32,873 nucleotides of DNA from Pseudomonadota bacterium (GTDB lineage Bacteria > Pseudomonadota > Alphaproteobacteria > Caulobacterales > Caulobacteraceae). A model generated the notes under the pieces. That model saw only the letters and a list, made by a program, of their open reading frames with translations. It was not told where the DNA came from and made no database searches. The stretch's first letter is position 1. Every line of letters begins with the position of its first letter. A program made the translations under genes and the position numbers. Below are positions 1 through 9,398 of this stretch, piece after piece. The stretch lies in assembly GCA_023424215.1 (NCBI GenBank), contig JAFAEC010000159.1:1-32873 (forward strand), read 5' to 3'.

Positions 1-416
1 GGCGCCCCGCGTGGTCGTTTTCCGTTCGCCCCGCCGACTGGCGGCCCTGTTCGGGCCTTGAAGGCTCGCCGGTCCCGCCTTGCGGCGTCGCCGGGCGGCG
101 GGGCTTGCCGGATCATGTCCGCATCGGCCCCGCCAGGTCGGGCGCGCGGCGAGCAAGGGACGTCATCCACTCGACGTCCACGAGGACCCCGGAACTCTCC
201 TCCGCCCCGGCTTCGTCGCTCGACCACAGCCCGCCGTCGTCGAGGTCGTGGATCCGACGCCCTCCCCATCGACGGGATGGGGGCAGTGTGGGGGCGGTTC
301 TTCCTATGGCGGGGAAATGACGCTGCCTGCCGGTGTTTGTTCAATGAAAACAGCGGGCGATGTGGGCGAGATAGGGGATTTAAACATTAACTCCCGGCGC
401 CGGGGAGCGGCTCAGA
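1..416. other. No convincing gene; GC-rich intergenic stretch
   Basis: Open frames here are short, overlap one another and encode Arg/Pro/Ser-rich strings of the kind that random GC-rich DNA yields; none has a recognisable domain or a good ribosome binding site. A locally AT-richer patch at about 335-391 contains TTTAAACATTAAC and could belong to a promoter, but no -35/-10 pair is convincing. The stretch may be the flank of a gene outside the window. Confidence 0.5.
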
Positions 417-418
417 GC

Positions 419-602
419 GCTGGTTCATCACGAAGGACACGAAGGATTCCACAAAGGACACGACGGGGCCGGTTCCTTCTGCGGCGCCCGCAGGGCGACG
501 CCCTTCAATCCTGATTGCGGGCCTGTGGCCCGCGGGCGGTGAGACGGGCGAGCTCTCTTCGTGTTCTCCGTGCCCCCTTGGTGTCCTTGGTGATGAACCA
601 GC
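419..602. repeat. 184-bp element bounded by long imperfect inverted repeats
   Basis: The left end (419-464) and right end (557-602) are imperfect inverted copies. Each begins GCTGGTTCATCAC when read inward and continues with AAGGACAC-type units. The inside has two perfect small palindromes: CGCCC-gca-GGGCG (485-497) and GCGGGCC-tgt-GGCCCGC (517-533). There is no coding capacity of note. It looks like a non-autonomous palindromic intergenic repeat; I cannot name the family from sequence alone, and no clear target-site duplication is visible. Confidence 0.7.
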
Positions 603-660
603 GATGCCGGCCGGGGCGCGGGAGACGGAGATCTGCCCCCAGCCGGCCGGTCCGAACGCA

Positions 661-688
661 GAAGGCCCCGGCCGGAGCCGGGGCCTTC
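661..688 (-). terminator. Hairpin terminator of the pstS-like gene
   Basis: A perfect 12-bp stem (GAAGGCCCCGGC / GCCGGGGCCTTC) with a four-base CGGA loop lies 20 bp downstream of the stop of the phosphate-binding protein gene. On the minus strand the stem is followed by a short T-containing tail (TTCTGCGTT), so the U-run is weak. The position directly after the gene supports a transcription end. Confidence 0.75.
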
Positions 689-707
689 CGAATGCGATGG
701 GCGGGCC

Positions 708-1769
708 TTAGTTGGCCGGGGCCGACATCGGCGTCAGGGCGTTGGCGATGGCGCGCTGGGCGGTCAGCTCCTCGGCGGGCAGCGGGACCAGACCGCGGTC
801 CTGCAGGTAGCCGTCGCGGCCGGCCGAGGCCTCGGACATGAACTCCATGACGAACTGTTCGAGGCCCGGGATCACGCCGACGTGCTGCTTCTTGACGTAG
901 ATGAAGAGGCTGCGGGCCAGCGGGTAGGAGCCGTCGGCGATGGTCTCCATCGACGGGGCGACGCCGTCGATGGTCTCGGCCTTCACCGTGTCCATGTTCT
1001 GCTCGAGGAAGCTGAAGCCGAACACGCCGAGCGAGCCGGGCGTACGGGTCAGGGTCTGGACGATGGCGTTGTCGTTCTCGCCCGAGTCGATCCAGGCGTT
1101 GTCCTCGCGCAGGGTGTGGGCCAGCGTCTCGAAGCGGTCCTCGTCGGACTCCTTCAGCGCGGCCATGGCGGAGACGCGCTCGGCCCCCGGGGCCATGCCC
1201 AGCTCGAGGAAGGCGTCGCGGGTGCCCGAGGTCGGCGGCGGGCCGTAGACCTGGATGCGCTGGGCCGGCAGGGCCGGATTGACCTGGTTCCAGGTCGTGG
1301 CGGGGTTGGCGACGAAGGCGCCGCCCTCGCCCGGGACTTCCTTGGCCAGACCGACGTAGAGGTCCTGCAGGCGCAGGTCGAAGCTGCCGCCGTTGCGGGC
1401 CGTAGCGACGACGATGCCGTCATAGCCGATCTTGATCTCGACGATGTCGGTGACGCCGTTCTTCTGGCACTCGGCGAACTCCGAGGCCTTCATCGGGCGC
1501 GAGGCGTTGGCGATGTCCGGGGTGGTCGGGCCGACGCCCTGGCAGAAGGCCTTGATGCCGCCGCCGGTGCCGAGCGATTCGACGCGGGGCGCGGCGCCGC
1601 CGGCGGTGCGCGAGAAGTTCTCGGCCACGCGGGTGGCGAACGGGAAGACGGTGGACGAGCCGGCGGCCCAGATGCCCTCGCGGGTCTGGTTTGCGCCGCC
1701 GCCCTGGCCGCAGGCGCCGAGGGCGAGGAGGGCGACCGCCGAGGCGGCGGCGAGGAGGGTGCGGGTCAT
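708..1769 (-). CDS. PstS-type phosphate ABC transporter substrate-binding lipoprotein
   Basis: The protein has 353 residues. The N-terminus is a lipoprotein signal, with a hydrophobic run ending in the lipobox LGAC at residues 17-20, so the mature protein should be lipid-anchored facing the periplasm. Type 2 periplasmic-binding features follow: AAGSSTVFPF near residue 36 and GTGGGIKAF near 67, both typical of phosphate-binding loops, and a PTSGTRDAF segment near 180, matching the TSG-TRD motif of PstS. The family captures phosphate for the PstCAB permease. No pstC, pstA, pstB or phoU lies next to it, so it either serves a permease encoded elsewhere or works in sensing. GGAGA stands 6 bases before the ATG, and possible Pho-box repeats lie upstream at 1817-1850. 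A hairpin terminator follows the gene. The family is secure; the exact ligand is inferred. Confidence 0.88.
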   Translation of the reverse strand: MTRTLLAAASAVALLALGACGQGGGANQTREGIWAAGSSTVFPFATRVAENFSRTAGGAAPRVESLGTGGGIKAFCQGVGPTTPDIANASRPMKASEFAECQKNGVTDIVEIKIGYDGIVVATARNGGSFDLRLQDLYVGLAKEVPGEGGAFVANPATTWNQVNPALPAQRIQVYGPPPTSGTRDAFLELGMAPGAERVSAMAALKESDEDRFETLAHTLREDNAWIDSGENDNAIVQTLTRTPGSLGVFGFSFLEQNMDTVKAETIDGVAPSMETIADGSYPLARSLFIYVKKQHVGVIPGLEQFVMEFMSEASAGRDGYLQDRGLVPLPAEELTAQRAIANALTPMSAPAN

Positions 1770-1816
1770 GTCGATCTCCGGACAGGCCTTGTTCGCGGCC
1801 GCTTAGACCAGAGGAC

Positions 1817-1850
1817 TGTGACGGTTCGCCCGGCGGACGTGTGACGGTTC
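1817..1850 (-). promoter_or_regulatory. Possible Pho-box-like direct repeats upstream of the pstS-like gene
   Basis: The 11-mer GAACCGTCACA occurs twice on the minus strand (1850-1840 and 1827-1817), 23 bp apart or about two helical turns. A weaker CGTC copy lies between them, giving a period near 11-12 bp. PhoB sites are CTGTCAT-like 7-mers repeated every 11 bp, so the core GTCACA and the location 50-80 bp before a phosphate-binding gene fit. The match is partial and the assignment is inference. Confidence 0.45.
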
Positions 1851-1860
1851 AGCGACGGGG

Positions 1861-2033
<173 letters not shown>

Positions 2034-2036
<3 letters not shown>

Positions 2037-3431
2037 GATATGGATCGCGTGCCCCAGCGCCCTCAGCGACGCCTCGTGGAAGGCCTCGCCCATGGTCGGG
2101 TGGACGTGGATGGTCCCGGCCACGTCCTCCAGCACAGCGCCCATCTCCAGCATCTGCGCGAAGCTGTTGCTGAGTTCCGAGACATGCTGGCCGACGGCCT
2201 GGACGCCGAGCAGGCGGTGGTCGGTCTTGGAGGCCAGCACGCGGACGAAGCCGCCGTCCGAGCCGGCCTCGATGGCCAGGGCGCGGCCGAGCGCCATCAG
2301 CGGGAAGACGGCGGTGATGACATCGTCGCGGCCCTCGACGTCCAGCGGGCCGAGGCCGGCGGAGACGATCTCGGGCTCGGTGAAGCACACCGCGGCGATG
2401 CTGACCGGGTCGAACCGCTTGTCGTGGCCGGCGATGATCTCGGCGACGATCTCGCCCTGGGCGCTGCCCTTGTGGGCCAGCATGGGTTCGCCGGTCAGGT
2501 CGCCGACGGCCCAGACGTTCTTCATGCTGGTGGCGCAGCGGTCGTCAATCTTCACGAACGGCCCCGCCATGGCCACGCCCATGTTCTCCAGCCCCCAGCC
2601 CTTGGTGCGCGGGCGGCGGCCGACGGTGACGAGGACCTTGTCGGCCTTGAGCTGCAGCGCCTTGCCGTCCTTGTCAGTGACGTTGAGCGCGCCGTTCTCG
2701 ACCGCGCCGGCCTTGGCGCCGAGATGGAGTTCGACGCCGTGCGCCTCCAGCCATTTGCGGACCGGGTCGGTCAGGGCCTTGTCGTAGAGCGGCAGGATGC
2801 GGTCGGCCATTTCGACGATGGCCACCTCGGCCCCCAGCTTGCGGAAGGCGATGCCGAGCTCCAGACCGATGTAGCCGCCGCCGACCACGACCAGCTTGCC
2901 GGGGACCTTGTCCAGCGACAGGGCCTCGGTGGAGGAGATGACGTCGCCGCCGAAGGGCAGGAAGGGCAGTTCGACCGGCTCTGAGCCGGTGGCGAGGATG
3001 ACGTGTTCGGCGGTGATGGCGATGTCGCCCTCGGCGGTCTTCACCGTGCAGGTCTTGGCGTCCGAGAAGGTCGCCCAGCCGTTGATGACCTTGACCTTGC
3101 TCTTCTTGAGCAGGCCGGCGACGCCCTGGTTCAGCTTTTTGACGATGCCGTCCTTCCACGCCACCGTCTGCTGCAGGTCGACGGCTGGCTTCGAAGCCGT
3201 GATGCCCAGTGTGCCGCCGTCGGCGGCCTTGGCGACGGTCTCGAACTTGTGGGCGGCGTGGATGATGGCCTTGGACGGGATGCAGCCGACGTTCAGGCAG
3301 GTCCCGCCGAGGCCGTCGCCGCCGTCGACCAGCACGGTGTCGAGGCCGAGCTGGCCGCAGCGGATGCCCGCGACATAGCCGCCAGTTCCGGCGCCGATGA
3401 TGAGGACCTTGGTCTTGATCTGTTCGGTCAT
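2034..3431 (-). CDS. lpdV: Dihydrolipoyl dehydrogenase (E3) of the branched-chain dehydrogenase complex
   Basis: The 465-residue flavoprotein disulfide reductase reoxidises the dihydrolipoyl arm of E2 with FAD and NAD+. Visible features are the N-terminal FAD-binding GAGTGGYVAG (about residues 13-22), the redox disulfide CLNVGC (about 46-51), the NAD-binding GGGYIGLELG in the middle, a second FAD motif at VWAVGDLTG, and the C-terminal HPTMGE carrying the catalytic His-Glu. The frame opens five codons earlier, but the ATG at 3431 (MTEQIKTK) is preferred: it overlaps the E2 stop as TAATG, giving translational coupling, and it starts at the usual family N-terminus. It is last in the bkd operon. 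The stop codon lies within a heptad repeat. Its position with bkdA1A2B argues for the branched-chain complex, though E3s are often shared between complexes. Confidence 0.95.
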
Positions 3432-5121
3432 TACGCGCCCATCCACAGCGTCGCGGGGTGCTCCAGCAGGTTCTTGATGCGCTGGACGAACACCGCCGCG
3501 TCGTGGCCGTCGACGATGCGGTGATCGAAGGACGACGACAGGTTCATCATCTTGCGCACGACCATCTGGCCGTCCTTCACCACCACCCGCTCCTGGATCT
3601 TGTTGGGGCCGACGATGGCGACCTCGGGGGCGTTGATGATCGGGGTGTGGACCACGCCGCCGAGCGTGCCCAGCGAGGTGATGGTGATGGTCGAGCCCGA
3701 AAGCTCCTCGCGGGTCGCCTTGCCGGACTTGGCGGCCCCGGAGACGCGGGCGATCTCGGCCGCCGTGTCGTACGGGTCGCGCGCTTCGGCGTGGCGGACG
3801 ACGGGGACCATCAGGCCGTTCGGGGTCTGGGCGGCGATGCCGAGGTGGACCGCCGCGTGGCTGGTCAGCACCCCGCCCTCGTCGTCGTAGTGCGAGTTGA
3901 TCGTCGGCTGGTCGCGCAGGGCCACGACCATGGCGCGGGCGAGGAAGGGCAGGACGTTCAGCTTGGGCTGGTCTGGCTTCCTCGTGGCGTTGAGGTGGGC
4001 GCGGAGCTCCTCCAGCGCCGTGACGTCGATCTCCTCGACATAGGTGATGTGCGGGATGCGGCGGACCGACTCGGTCATCTTCTCCGCGATTTTGCGGCGC
4101 AGGCCGATGATGCGGGTTTCGGTGACGCCCTCGGCCGGGGCGTAGAGCGAGCCGGTCGCGGCCGGGGCGGCGGGGCGGCCGCCGGCGGCCATGAAGGCGT
4201 CGAGGTCGCCGTGCTCGATGCGGCCGGCGGGGCCGGATCCGGGGACGAACTGCAGCTCGATCCCGAGGTCGCGGGCGCGCTGGCGCACGGCGGGGGAGGC
4301 GAGCGGGCGTTCGTTGCGGTCGGAGAGGGTGCGGGTCTCTCCCCCCTCCCCCGCTTCGCGGGTGCTCCCCCCTGCGGGGGGAGATTTGGGAGCGGGCGTC
4401 GGCGGGGTCGATCCTCCCCCATCGGGGGAGGGGGACCGGGAAGCGGTGGCGGGGGCTTGGGCGGCCGCAGCCGCGACGTTGCCCTTCCCTTCAACGGCGA
4501 AGCTGACAAGCGGGCCGCCGACGGCCATCTGGCGGCCGGGCTCGCCGTGCAGGGCGACGACCTTGCCGGCGACCGGCGAGGTGATCTCGACGGTGGCCTT
4601 GTCGGTCATCACCTCGGCGAGAATCTGGTCCTCCTCGACGGCGTCGCCGACGGCGACGTGCCAGCCGACCAGCTCGGCCTCGGCGGTGCCTTCGCCGACG
4701 TCGGGGAGTTTGAAGACGTAGTTGGCGCCGGAGACCGGGGCCGCATCGCCCCCTCCACCATGCTTCGCATGGTCCCCCTCCCCCTGCGGGGGAGGAACTT
4801 CGGCGCGATGTCCCCCCGCGGGGGGGACCGGAGCCTGCGCAGCGGGCTCCGAGGGGGGCGCGTCATCGCTGTTCCCCGCCCCCTCGACCTCGAACTCGAC
4901 CAGCGGGCCGCGCACGGCCAGCATCTGGCCGGGCTCGCCGTGCAGTCTGGAGACCTTGCCGGCGACCGGCGAGGTGATCTCGACGGTGGCCTTGTCGGTC
5001 ATGACGTCGGCGACGATCTGGTCCTCGGCGACCATGTCGCCGACCTTGACGTGCCAGCCGACCAGTTCGGCCTCGGCCGTGCCCTCGCCCACGTCGGGCA
5101 GCTTGAAGACGTAGCGACCCA

Positions 5122-5122
<1 letters not shown>
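3431..5122 (-). CDS. bkdB: Branched-chain 2-oxoacid dehydrogenase E2 (dihydrolipoyl acyltransferase) with two lipoyl domains
   Basis: The 563-residue E2 core transfers acyl groups from E1 to CoA. Domain order is: lipoyl 1 (about 1-82, lipoyl Lys44 in TDKATVE), linker 1 (83-133), lipoyl 2 (134-213, Lys175), linker 2 (214-273), the E1/E3-binding peripheral domain (about 275-311), and the CoA acyltransferase core ending with the active-site HRIVDGHD. The ATG at 5122 is chosen because MGRYVFKLPDVGEG is a typical lipoyl start and TGATG couples it to the E1 beta stop. An open frame further upstream is only the shadow of bkdA2. BkdB-type E2s usually have a single lipoyl domain; here the second arose by duplication, and both linkers are encoded by palindromic DNA (see the repeats at 4337-4440, 4740-4860 and 4559-5002). 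The downstream gene lpdV overlaps by one base. Confidence 0.95.
4337..4440. repeat. Palindromic elements inside the bkdB linker 2 coding region
   Basis: The segment contains CTCCCCCC-tgc-GGGGGGAG (4365-4383) and CCTCCCCC-atc-GGGGGAGG (4413-4431), with a smaller CCCGC-ttc-GCGGG palindrome at about 4349-4361. It encodes roughly residues 228-262 of E2, a Pro/Gly/Ser/Thr-rich linker. The stems match those in linker 1 except for the loop bases. The reading frame stays open throughout. Confidence 0.85.
4559..5002. repeat. 51-bp exact direct repeat within bkdB (lipoyl-domain duplication)
   Basis: Positions 4559-4609 and 4952-5002 are identical over 51 bp, third codon positions included, and encode the region around the lipoyl lysine (MTDKATVEITSPVAGKV) in both domains. 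The offset of 393 bp equals 131 codons, the length of one lipoyl-plus-linker module. This shows a tandem module duplication that is recent or kept uniform by gene conversion. Confidence 0.9.
4740..4860. repeat. Palindromic elements inside the bkdB linker 1 coding region
   Basis: The perfect or near-perfect palindromes are ACCATGC-ttc-GCATGGT (4757-4773), CCTCCCCC-tgc-GGGGGAGG (4777-4795), GTCCCCCC-gcg-GGGGGGAC (about 4810-4828) and GAGCC...GGCTC (about 4831-4849). They encode roughly residues 91-128 of E2, the Pro/Ala/Gly/His-rich linker between the lipoyl domains. Such C-rich/G-rich hairpins resemble intergenic palindromic repeats of GC-rich alphaproteobacteria, but here they sit in frame within a gene. 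I saw no intergenic copy in this window. Confidence 0.85.
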
Positions 5123-6249
<1,127 letters not shown>

Positions 6250-6251
6250 GC

Positions 6252-7487
6252 TCAGACCCCCACTTCGCGGCGCTGTTCGACCAGGCGCCAGTCCTCGGTG
6301 GCGTAGACCTCCTCGAACATGGTCTTCACCGACGGACGCGACTGGCCCAGGGTGCCGATGGCCTCGGACTCCTTGCCGGCGGCGCGGACCTGTTCGACGG
6401 CGTCCTTCTCGGCCGCTTCCTGCTGCTCGTCGGACCATTCGCCCAGGGCGATCAGGTGCTGCTTCAGGCGGGCGATCGGGTCGCCCAGCGGCCACTTCTC
6501 GTGCTCGTCGCCGGGGCGGTAGCGGCTGGGGTCGTCCGAGGTCGAGTGCGGGGCGCCGCGGTAGGTGAACAGCTCGATCACCGTCGCGCCCTGGTTGGTG
6601 CGGGCGCGCTCCTCGGCCCACTGGGTCGCGGCCCAGACGGCGAGGAAGTCGTTGCCGTCGACGCGCAGGGCCGGCAGGCCGTAGCCGATGGCCTTGGAGG
6701 CGAAGGTCGTCTCCAGCCCGCCGGCGATGCCCATGAAGGACGAGATGGCCCACTGGTTGTTGACGACGTTGAGGATGACCGGGGCGCGATAGACGGCGGC
6801 GAAGGTCAGGGCGTTGTGGAAGTCGCCCTCGGCCGTGGCGCCGTCGCCGATCCAGCTGATGGCGATCTTGTCGTCGCCCTTGTAGGCCGACGCCATGGCC
6901 CAGCCGACGGCCTGGGGCACCTGGGTGCCGAGATTGCCCGAGATGGTGAAGAAGCCGTACTCCTTCGAGGAGTACATGATCGGCAGCTGGCGGCCCTTGA
7001 TCGGGTCCGAAGCGTTCGAATAGATCTGGTTCATCATGTCGACCAGGGGATAGCCCCGGGCGATCAGCAGGCCCTGCTGGCGATAGGTCGGGAAGCCCAT
7101 GTCCTCGCGGTTGAGGATCATGCCCTGGGCGACGGCGATGGCCTCCTCGCCGGTGCACTTCATGTAGAAGCTGGTCTTCCCCTGCCGGTGGGCGCGATGC
7201 ATCCGGTCGTCGAAGGCCCGGGTCAGGATCATGGCCTTGAGGCCCCGGCGCAGGGTCTCCGCGTCGAGCTTCGGGCTCCACGGACCGACCGCCTGGCCGT
7301 CGTCGTCCAGCACCCGCACCAGGCGGAAGGCGTGGTCGCGCATGTCGAACGGCGCGGTCGACACCGCCGGCCGCTCGACCGCGCCGGGCGCGTCGAGTTT
7401 CAGGTGGCTGAAGTCAGGCTTGTCGCCCGGGCGACCCGACGGTTCGGGCACCCGCAGGCTGAGCGGTTGCGTATTGGGCTTCTTCAT
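6252..7487 (-). CDS. bkdA1: Branched-chain 2-oxoacid dehydrogenase E1 alpha subunit
   Basis: The 411-residue thiamine diphosphate-dependent subunit decarboxylates 2-oxo acids derived from Val, Leu and Ile. The ThDP motif starts at GDGATAEGD (about residue 213) and ends with NVVNNQW. The loop GAPHSTSDDPSRYR (about 305-320) matches the branched-chain enzyme HSTSDD signature and separates it from pyruvate dehydrogenase E1 alpha. An N-terminal stretch of roughly 45 Pro-rich residues precedes the conserved part, as in pseudomonad BkdA1 of similar length. It is first in the operon bkdA1-bkdA2-bkdB-lpdV. CAGGACGG lies just before the ATG. The divergent Lrp-type gene and the inverted repeat at 7596-7617 suggest its control. 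Confidence 0.95.
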   Translation of the reverse strand: MKKPNTQPLSLRVPEPSGRPGDKPDFSHLKLDAPGAVERPAVSTAPFDMRDHAFRLVRVLDDDGQAVGPWSPKLDAETLRRGLKAMILTRAFDDRMHRAHRQGKTSFYMKCTGEEAIAVAQGMILNREDMGFPTYRQQGLLIARGYPLVDMMNQIYSNASDPIKGRQLPIMYSSKEYGFFTISGNLGTQVPQAVGWAMASAYKGDDKIAISWIGDGATAEGDFHNALTFAAVYRAPVILNVVNNQWAISSFMGIAGGLETTFASKAIGYGLPALRVDGNDFLAVWAATQWAEERARTNQGATVIELFTYRGAPHSTSDDPSRYRPGDEHEKWPLGDPIARLKQHLIALGEWSDEQQEAAEKDAVEQVRAAGKESEAIGTLGQSRPSVKTMFEEVYATEDWRLVEQRREVGV

Positions 7488-7595
7488 TCCGTCCTGCCGT
7501 CCGGTTGATCCGACCGCGTTTCCTCAGGCCGCGCATCTAGCACGGGCCGCGCGGGAAGGCTCGCTTGATTTCGACCTTGCGTCTGGCCTTTTGCC

Positions 7596-7617
7596 GGTAT
7601 TTTATTGCGCGAATACC
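7596..7617. promoter_or_regulatory. Inverted repeat in the bkdA1-bkdR divergent intergenic region
   Basis: GGTATT-N10-AATACC is a perfect 6+6 inverted repeat with an AT-rich centre, 17 bp before the TTG start of the Lrp-type regulator and 108 bp before bkdA1. An AT-rich dyad in GC-rich DNA between a divergent Lrp-family regulator and its likely target operon is a natural operator candidate. The assignment is inference. Confidence 0.55.
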
Positions 7618-7634
7618 TTAGCTGGAGAAACGCA

Positions 7635-8123
7635 TTGGCTGACGAGCTGGATCCCGTCGACGCCCGAATCCTGGATATCCTGCAACAGGACGCCGGCCTG
7701 TCGGTGGCCGAGGTGGCGGAGCGGGTCGGCCTGTCGGCCTCGCCCTGCTGGCGGCGGATCAAGCGGCTGGAGGACTCTGGCCTGATCCGCAAGCGCGTCA
7801 CCCTGCTGGACGCGGCGAAGCTGGGGCTCGACTTCGAGGTCTACGCCATCGTCAAGCTGAACCTGCCGTCGAGCGACAACCTCGACATCTTCGAACAGGC
7901 CGTGGCCGGCTGGCCGGAGGTGGTGCAGTGCGCCACCATCACCGGCCGCGAGGACTATGTGCTGCGCATCGTCACCTCGGACATGCACGCCTTCGACAAG
8001 TTCCTGCGCGAGAAGCTGCTCAGCCTCGGCATCGTCTCCGACTGCGAGAGCCACATCGTCACCCGCGGGGTGAAGAATGTGACCGCCCTGCCCCTCGGGA
8101 TCGTGACGCCGCACGTGGCCTGA
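7635..8123 (+). CDS. bkdR: Lrp/AsnC-family transcriptional regulator, probable regulator of the bkd operon
   Basis: The 162-residue protein has an N-terminal AsnC-type winged helix-turn-helix (about residues 3-60: DARILDILQQDAGLSVAEVAERVGLSASPCWRRIKRLEDSG) and a C-terminal RAM ligand-binding domain (about 65-150) with the family's GREDYVLRIV segment. In pseudomonads BkdR of this family activates the bkd operon in response to branched-chain amino acids. Divergent placement next to bkdA1 supports the same role here, so the symbol is by context. The start is taken as TTG at 7635 (L-A-D-E-L-D-P) because GGAG stands seven bases upstream and the protein then begins like other Lrp proteins; an in-frame TTG at 7605 has no such site. 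Its stop is four bases from the convergent hydrolase gene. Confidence 0.9.
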   Translation: MADELDPVDARILDILQQDAGLSVAEVAERVGLSASPCWRRIKRLEDSGLIRKRVTLLDAAKLGLDFEVYAIVKLNLPSSDNLDIFEQAVAGWPEVVQCATITGREDYVLRIVTSDMHAFDKFLREKLLSLGIVSDCESHIVTRGVKNVTALPLGIVTPHVA

Positions 8124-8127
8124 CCCG

Positions 8128-9255
8128 TCAGGGCGCCTCGGCGCCGGCCAGCGGCAGCACGTGTTCGACCAGCGCCAGCAGGAAACGACCCGGCTCCTCG
8201 TGCGGGGCGAGATGGGCGGAGTGCTCGAAGCGGACCAGCGTCTTCGACGGAGCGTCCAGGGCCTCCAGCCATGCCTCCGACACCTCGGGGGGCGTGGTCA
8301 GGTCGTGCCGGCCGACCATCAGCACCACCGGGAAAGGCGTGCGCCGCACCGAGCGCAGGTCTGTCTCCATCAGCGCCGGCAGCAGGGTCTGGATCGACTG
8401 CTCCCCGCCGGCGTCGATCGCCAGCCGATCGTCGAGGTCGTAGTCCGGCGACAGCCGGGCCGCCTTCATGAAGAACTCGGCGTTGTCGCGATAGGCGGCG
8501 AGACCCCCGTAGCGCATGACATAGCCGCGCTGGGTCCCGAGGCGTTGCGGGTCGAGCGCTTCGCCGGGATAGGGGGCGAGGGCCTCGAGCGCCGCCAGCC
8601 CCTCCGCATCTCCGCGCTCGCGGGCGATCCCGAGCAGTCTGGCGTACGCCACCCGCTCGTTCTCCTGCATGGCCAGGGCCGGAGACAGGGAGACGTAGGC
8701 CGACACGGCGTGCGGCCGGCGGAGCGCGGCGTCGAGGCCGATGACATTGCCCCACGAGTGCCCGAGCAACACGACCTTCGGCTGGTCGAACCGGGCGCGC
8801 AGGAGGTCGATCAGCTCGACCAGGTCCGAGGCCATCCGTTCGCGGGACAGCGTCGGACGTGTGGCTTCGGGGTCGTTGGCGCCGAAGGTCTTGCCCGTGC
8901 CGCGCTGGTCCCAGTGGACGACGGTGAAGAACTCCTCGACCCCGCGCCGCCAGCTGATGCTGCGCCCCATCTCGCTCGCGCCGGGACCGCCGTGAACGTA
9001 GATCAGGATCGGATTGTCGCGGTCCGCGCCGCGGATCGAGATCCATTGCGGAATGCCCCCCAGCATCGCCGTCTCGGTCGTCTCGACCCCGTCGGGGGTC
9101 ACGATGCGGTGCATGTCCGCGATCATCGGCCGGATCGCCGCATAGGCCTCTTCCGGAGCCGCGTAGGCGGAGGGGCCGGGGGAGGTCTGGGCGGCGGCGG
9201 GGTGCGGGGCCAGCAGGGCGGCCGTCGCGGCCAGCACGGCGATCATTCGGGACAT
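8128..9255 (-). CDS. Secreted alpha/beta hydrolase, proline iminopeptidase-like
   Basis: The protein has 375 residues. The ATG at 9255 is chosen because AAGGAG lies seven bases upstream; an ATG eight codons earlier lacks this. A signal peptide of about 23 residues ends at AAA-Q, so the enzyme is likely periplasmic. The fold shows the oxyanion motif HGGPGAS, WDQRGTGKTFG, the nucleophile elbow GHSWGN (Ser), a late VGRHDLTTPP carrying the acid, and the His in FEHSAHLAPHEEP. HGGPG with DQRGTG is characteristic of the proline iminopeptidase (peptidase S33) group. The substrate cannot be set from sequence; an esterase or aminopeptidase role is possible. It is convergent with the Lrp-type gene with a four-base gap. 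Confidence 0.85.
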   Translation of the reverse strand: MSRMIAVLAATAALLAPHPAAAQTSPGPSAYAAPEEAYAAIRPMIADMHRIVTPDGVETTETAMLGGIPQWISIRGADRDNPILIYVHGGPGASEMGRSISWRRGVEEFFTVVHWDQRGTGKTFGANDPEATRPTLSRERMASDLVELIDLLRARFDQPKVVLLGHSWGNVIGLDAALRRPHAVSAYVSLSPALAMQENERVAYARLLGIARERGDAEGLAALEALAPYPGEALDPQRLGTQRGYVMRYGGLAAYRDNAEFFMKAARLSPDYDLDDRLAIDAGGEQSIQTLLPALMETDLRSVRRTPFPVVLMVGRHDLTTPPEVSEAWLEALDAPSKTLVRFEHSAHLAPHEEPGRFLLALVEHVLPLAGAEAP

Positions 9256-9398
9256 TCGCGAACTCCTTGGGAACTGCAACTCACGATCATCAGAGGATTC
9301 GCGCCATCCCGCCGGATGCGCCGGCGGCGATCAACAGCTTGTCATTGCGCGGCGTCCCCGGCGGGGCGATTGTGGCGGCGGCTGACTGGAGGGGTGTC

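Noticed and set aside
380..391. TTAA-ACA-TTAA resembling a CtrA site
   Set aside because: CtrA half-sites are separated by seven bases; here the gap is three, and no gene starts nearby.
882..1844. 320-residue plus-strand frame antisense to the pstS-like gene
   Set aside because: Composition is the usual shadow pattern of GC-rich genes; no domain or ribosome binding site, and the opposite strand encodes a clear PstS.
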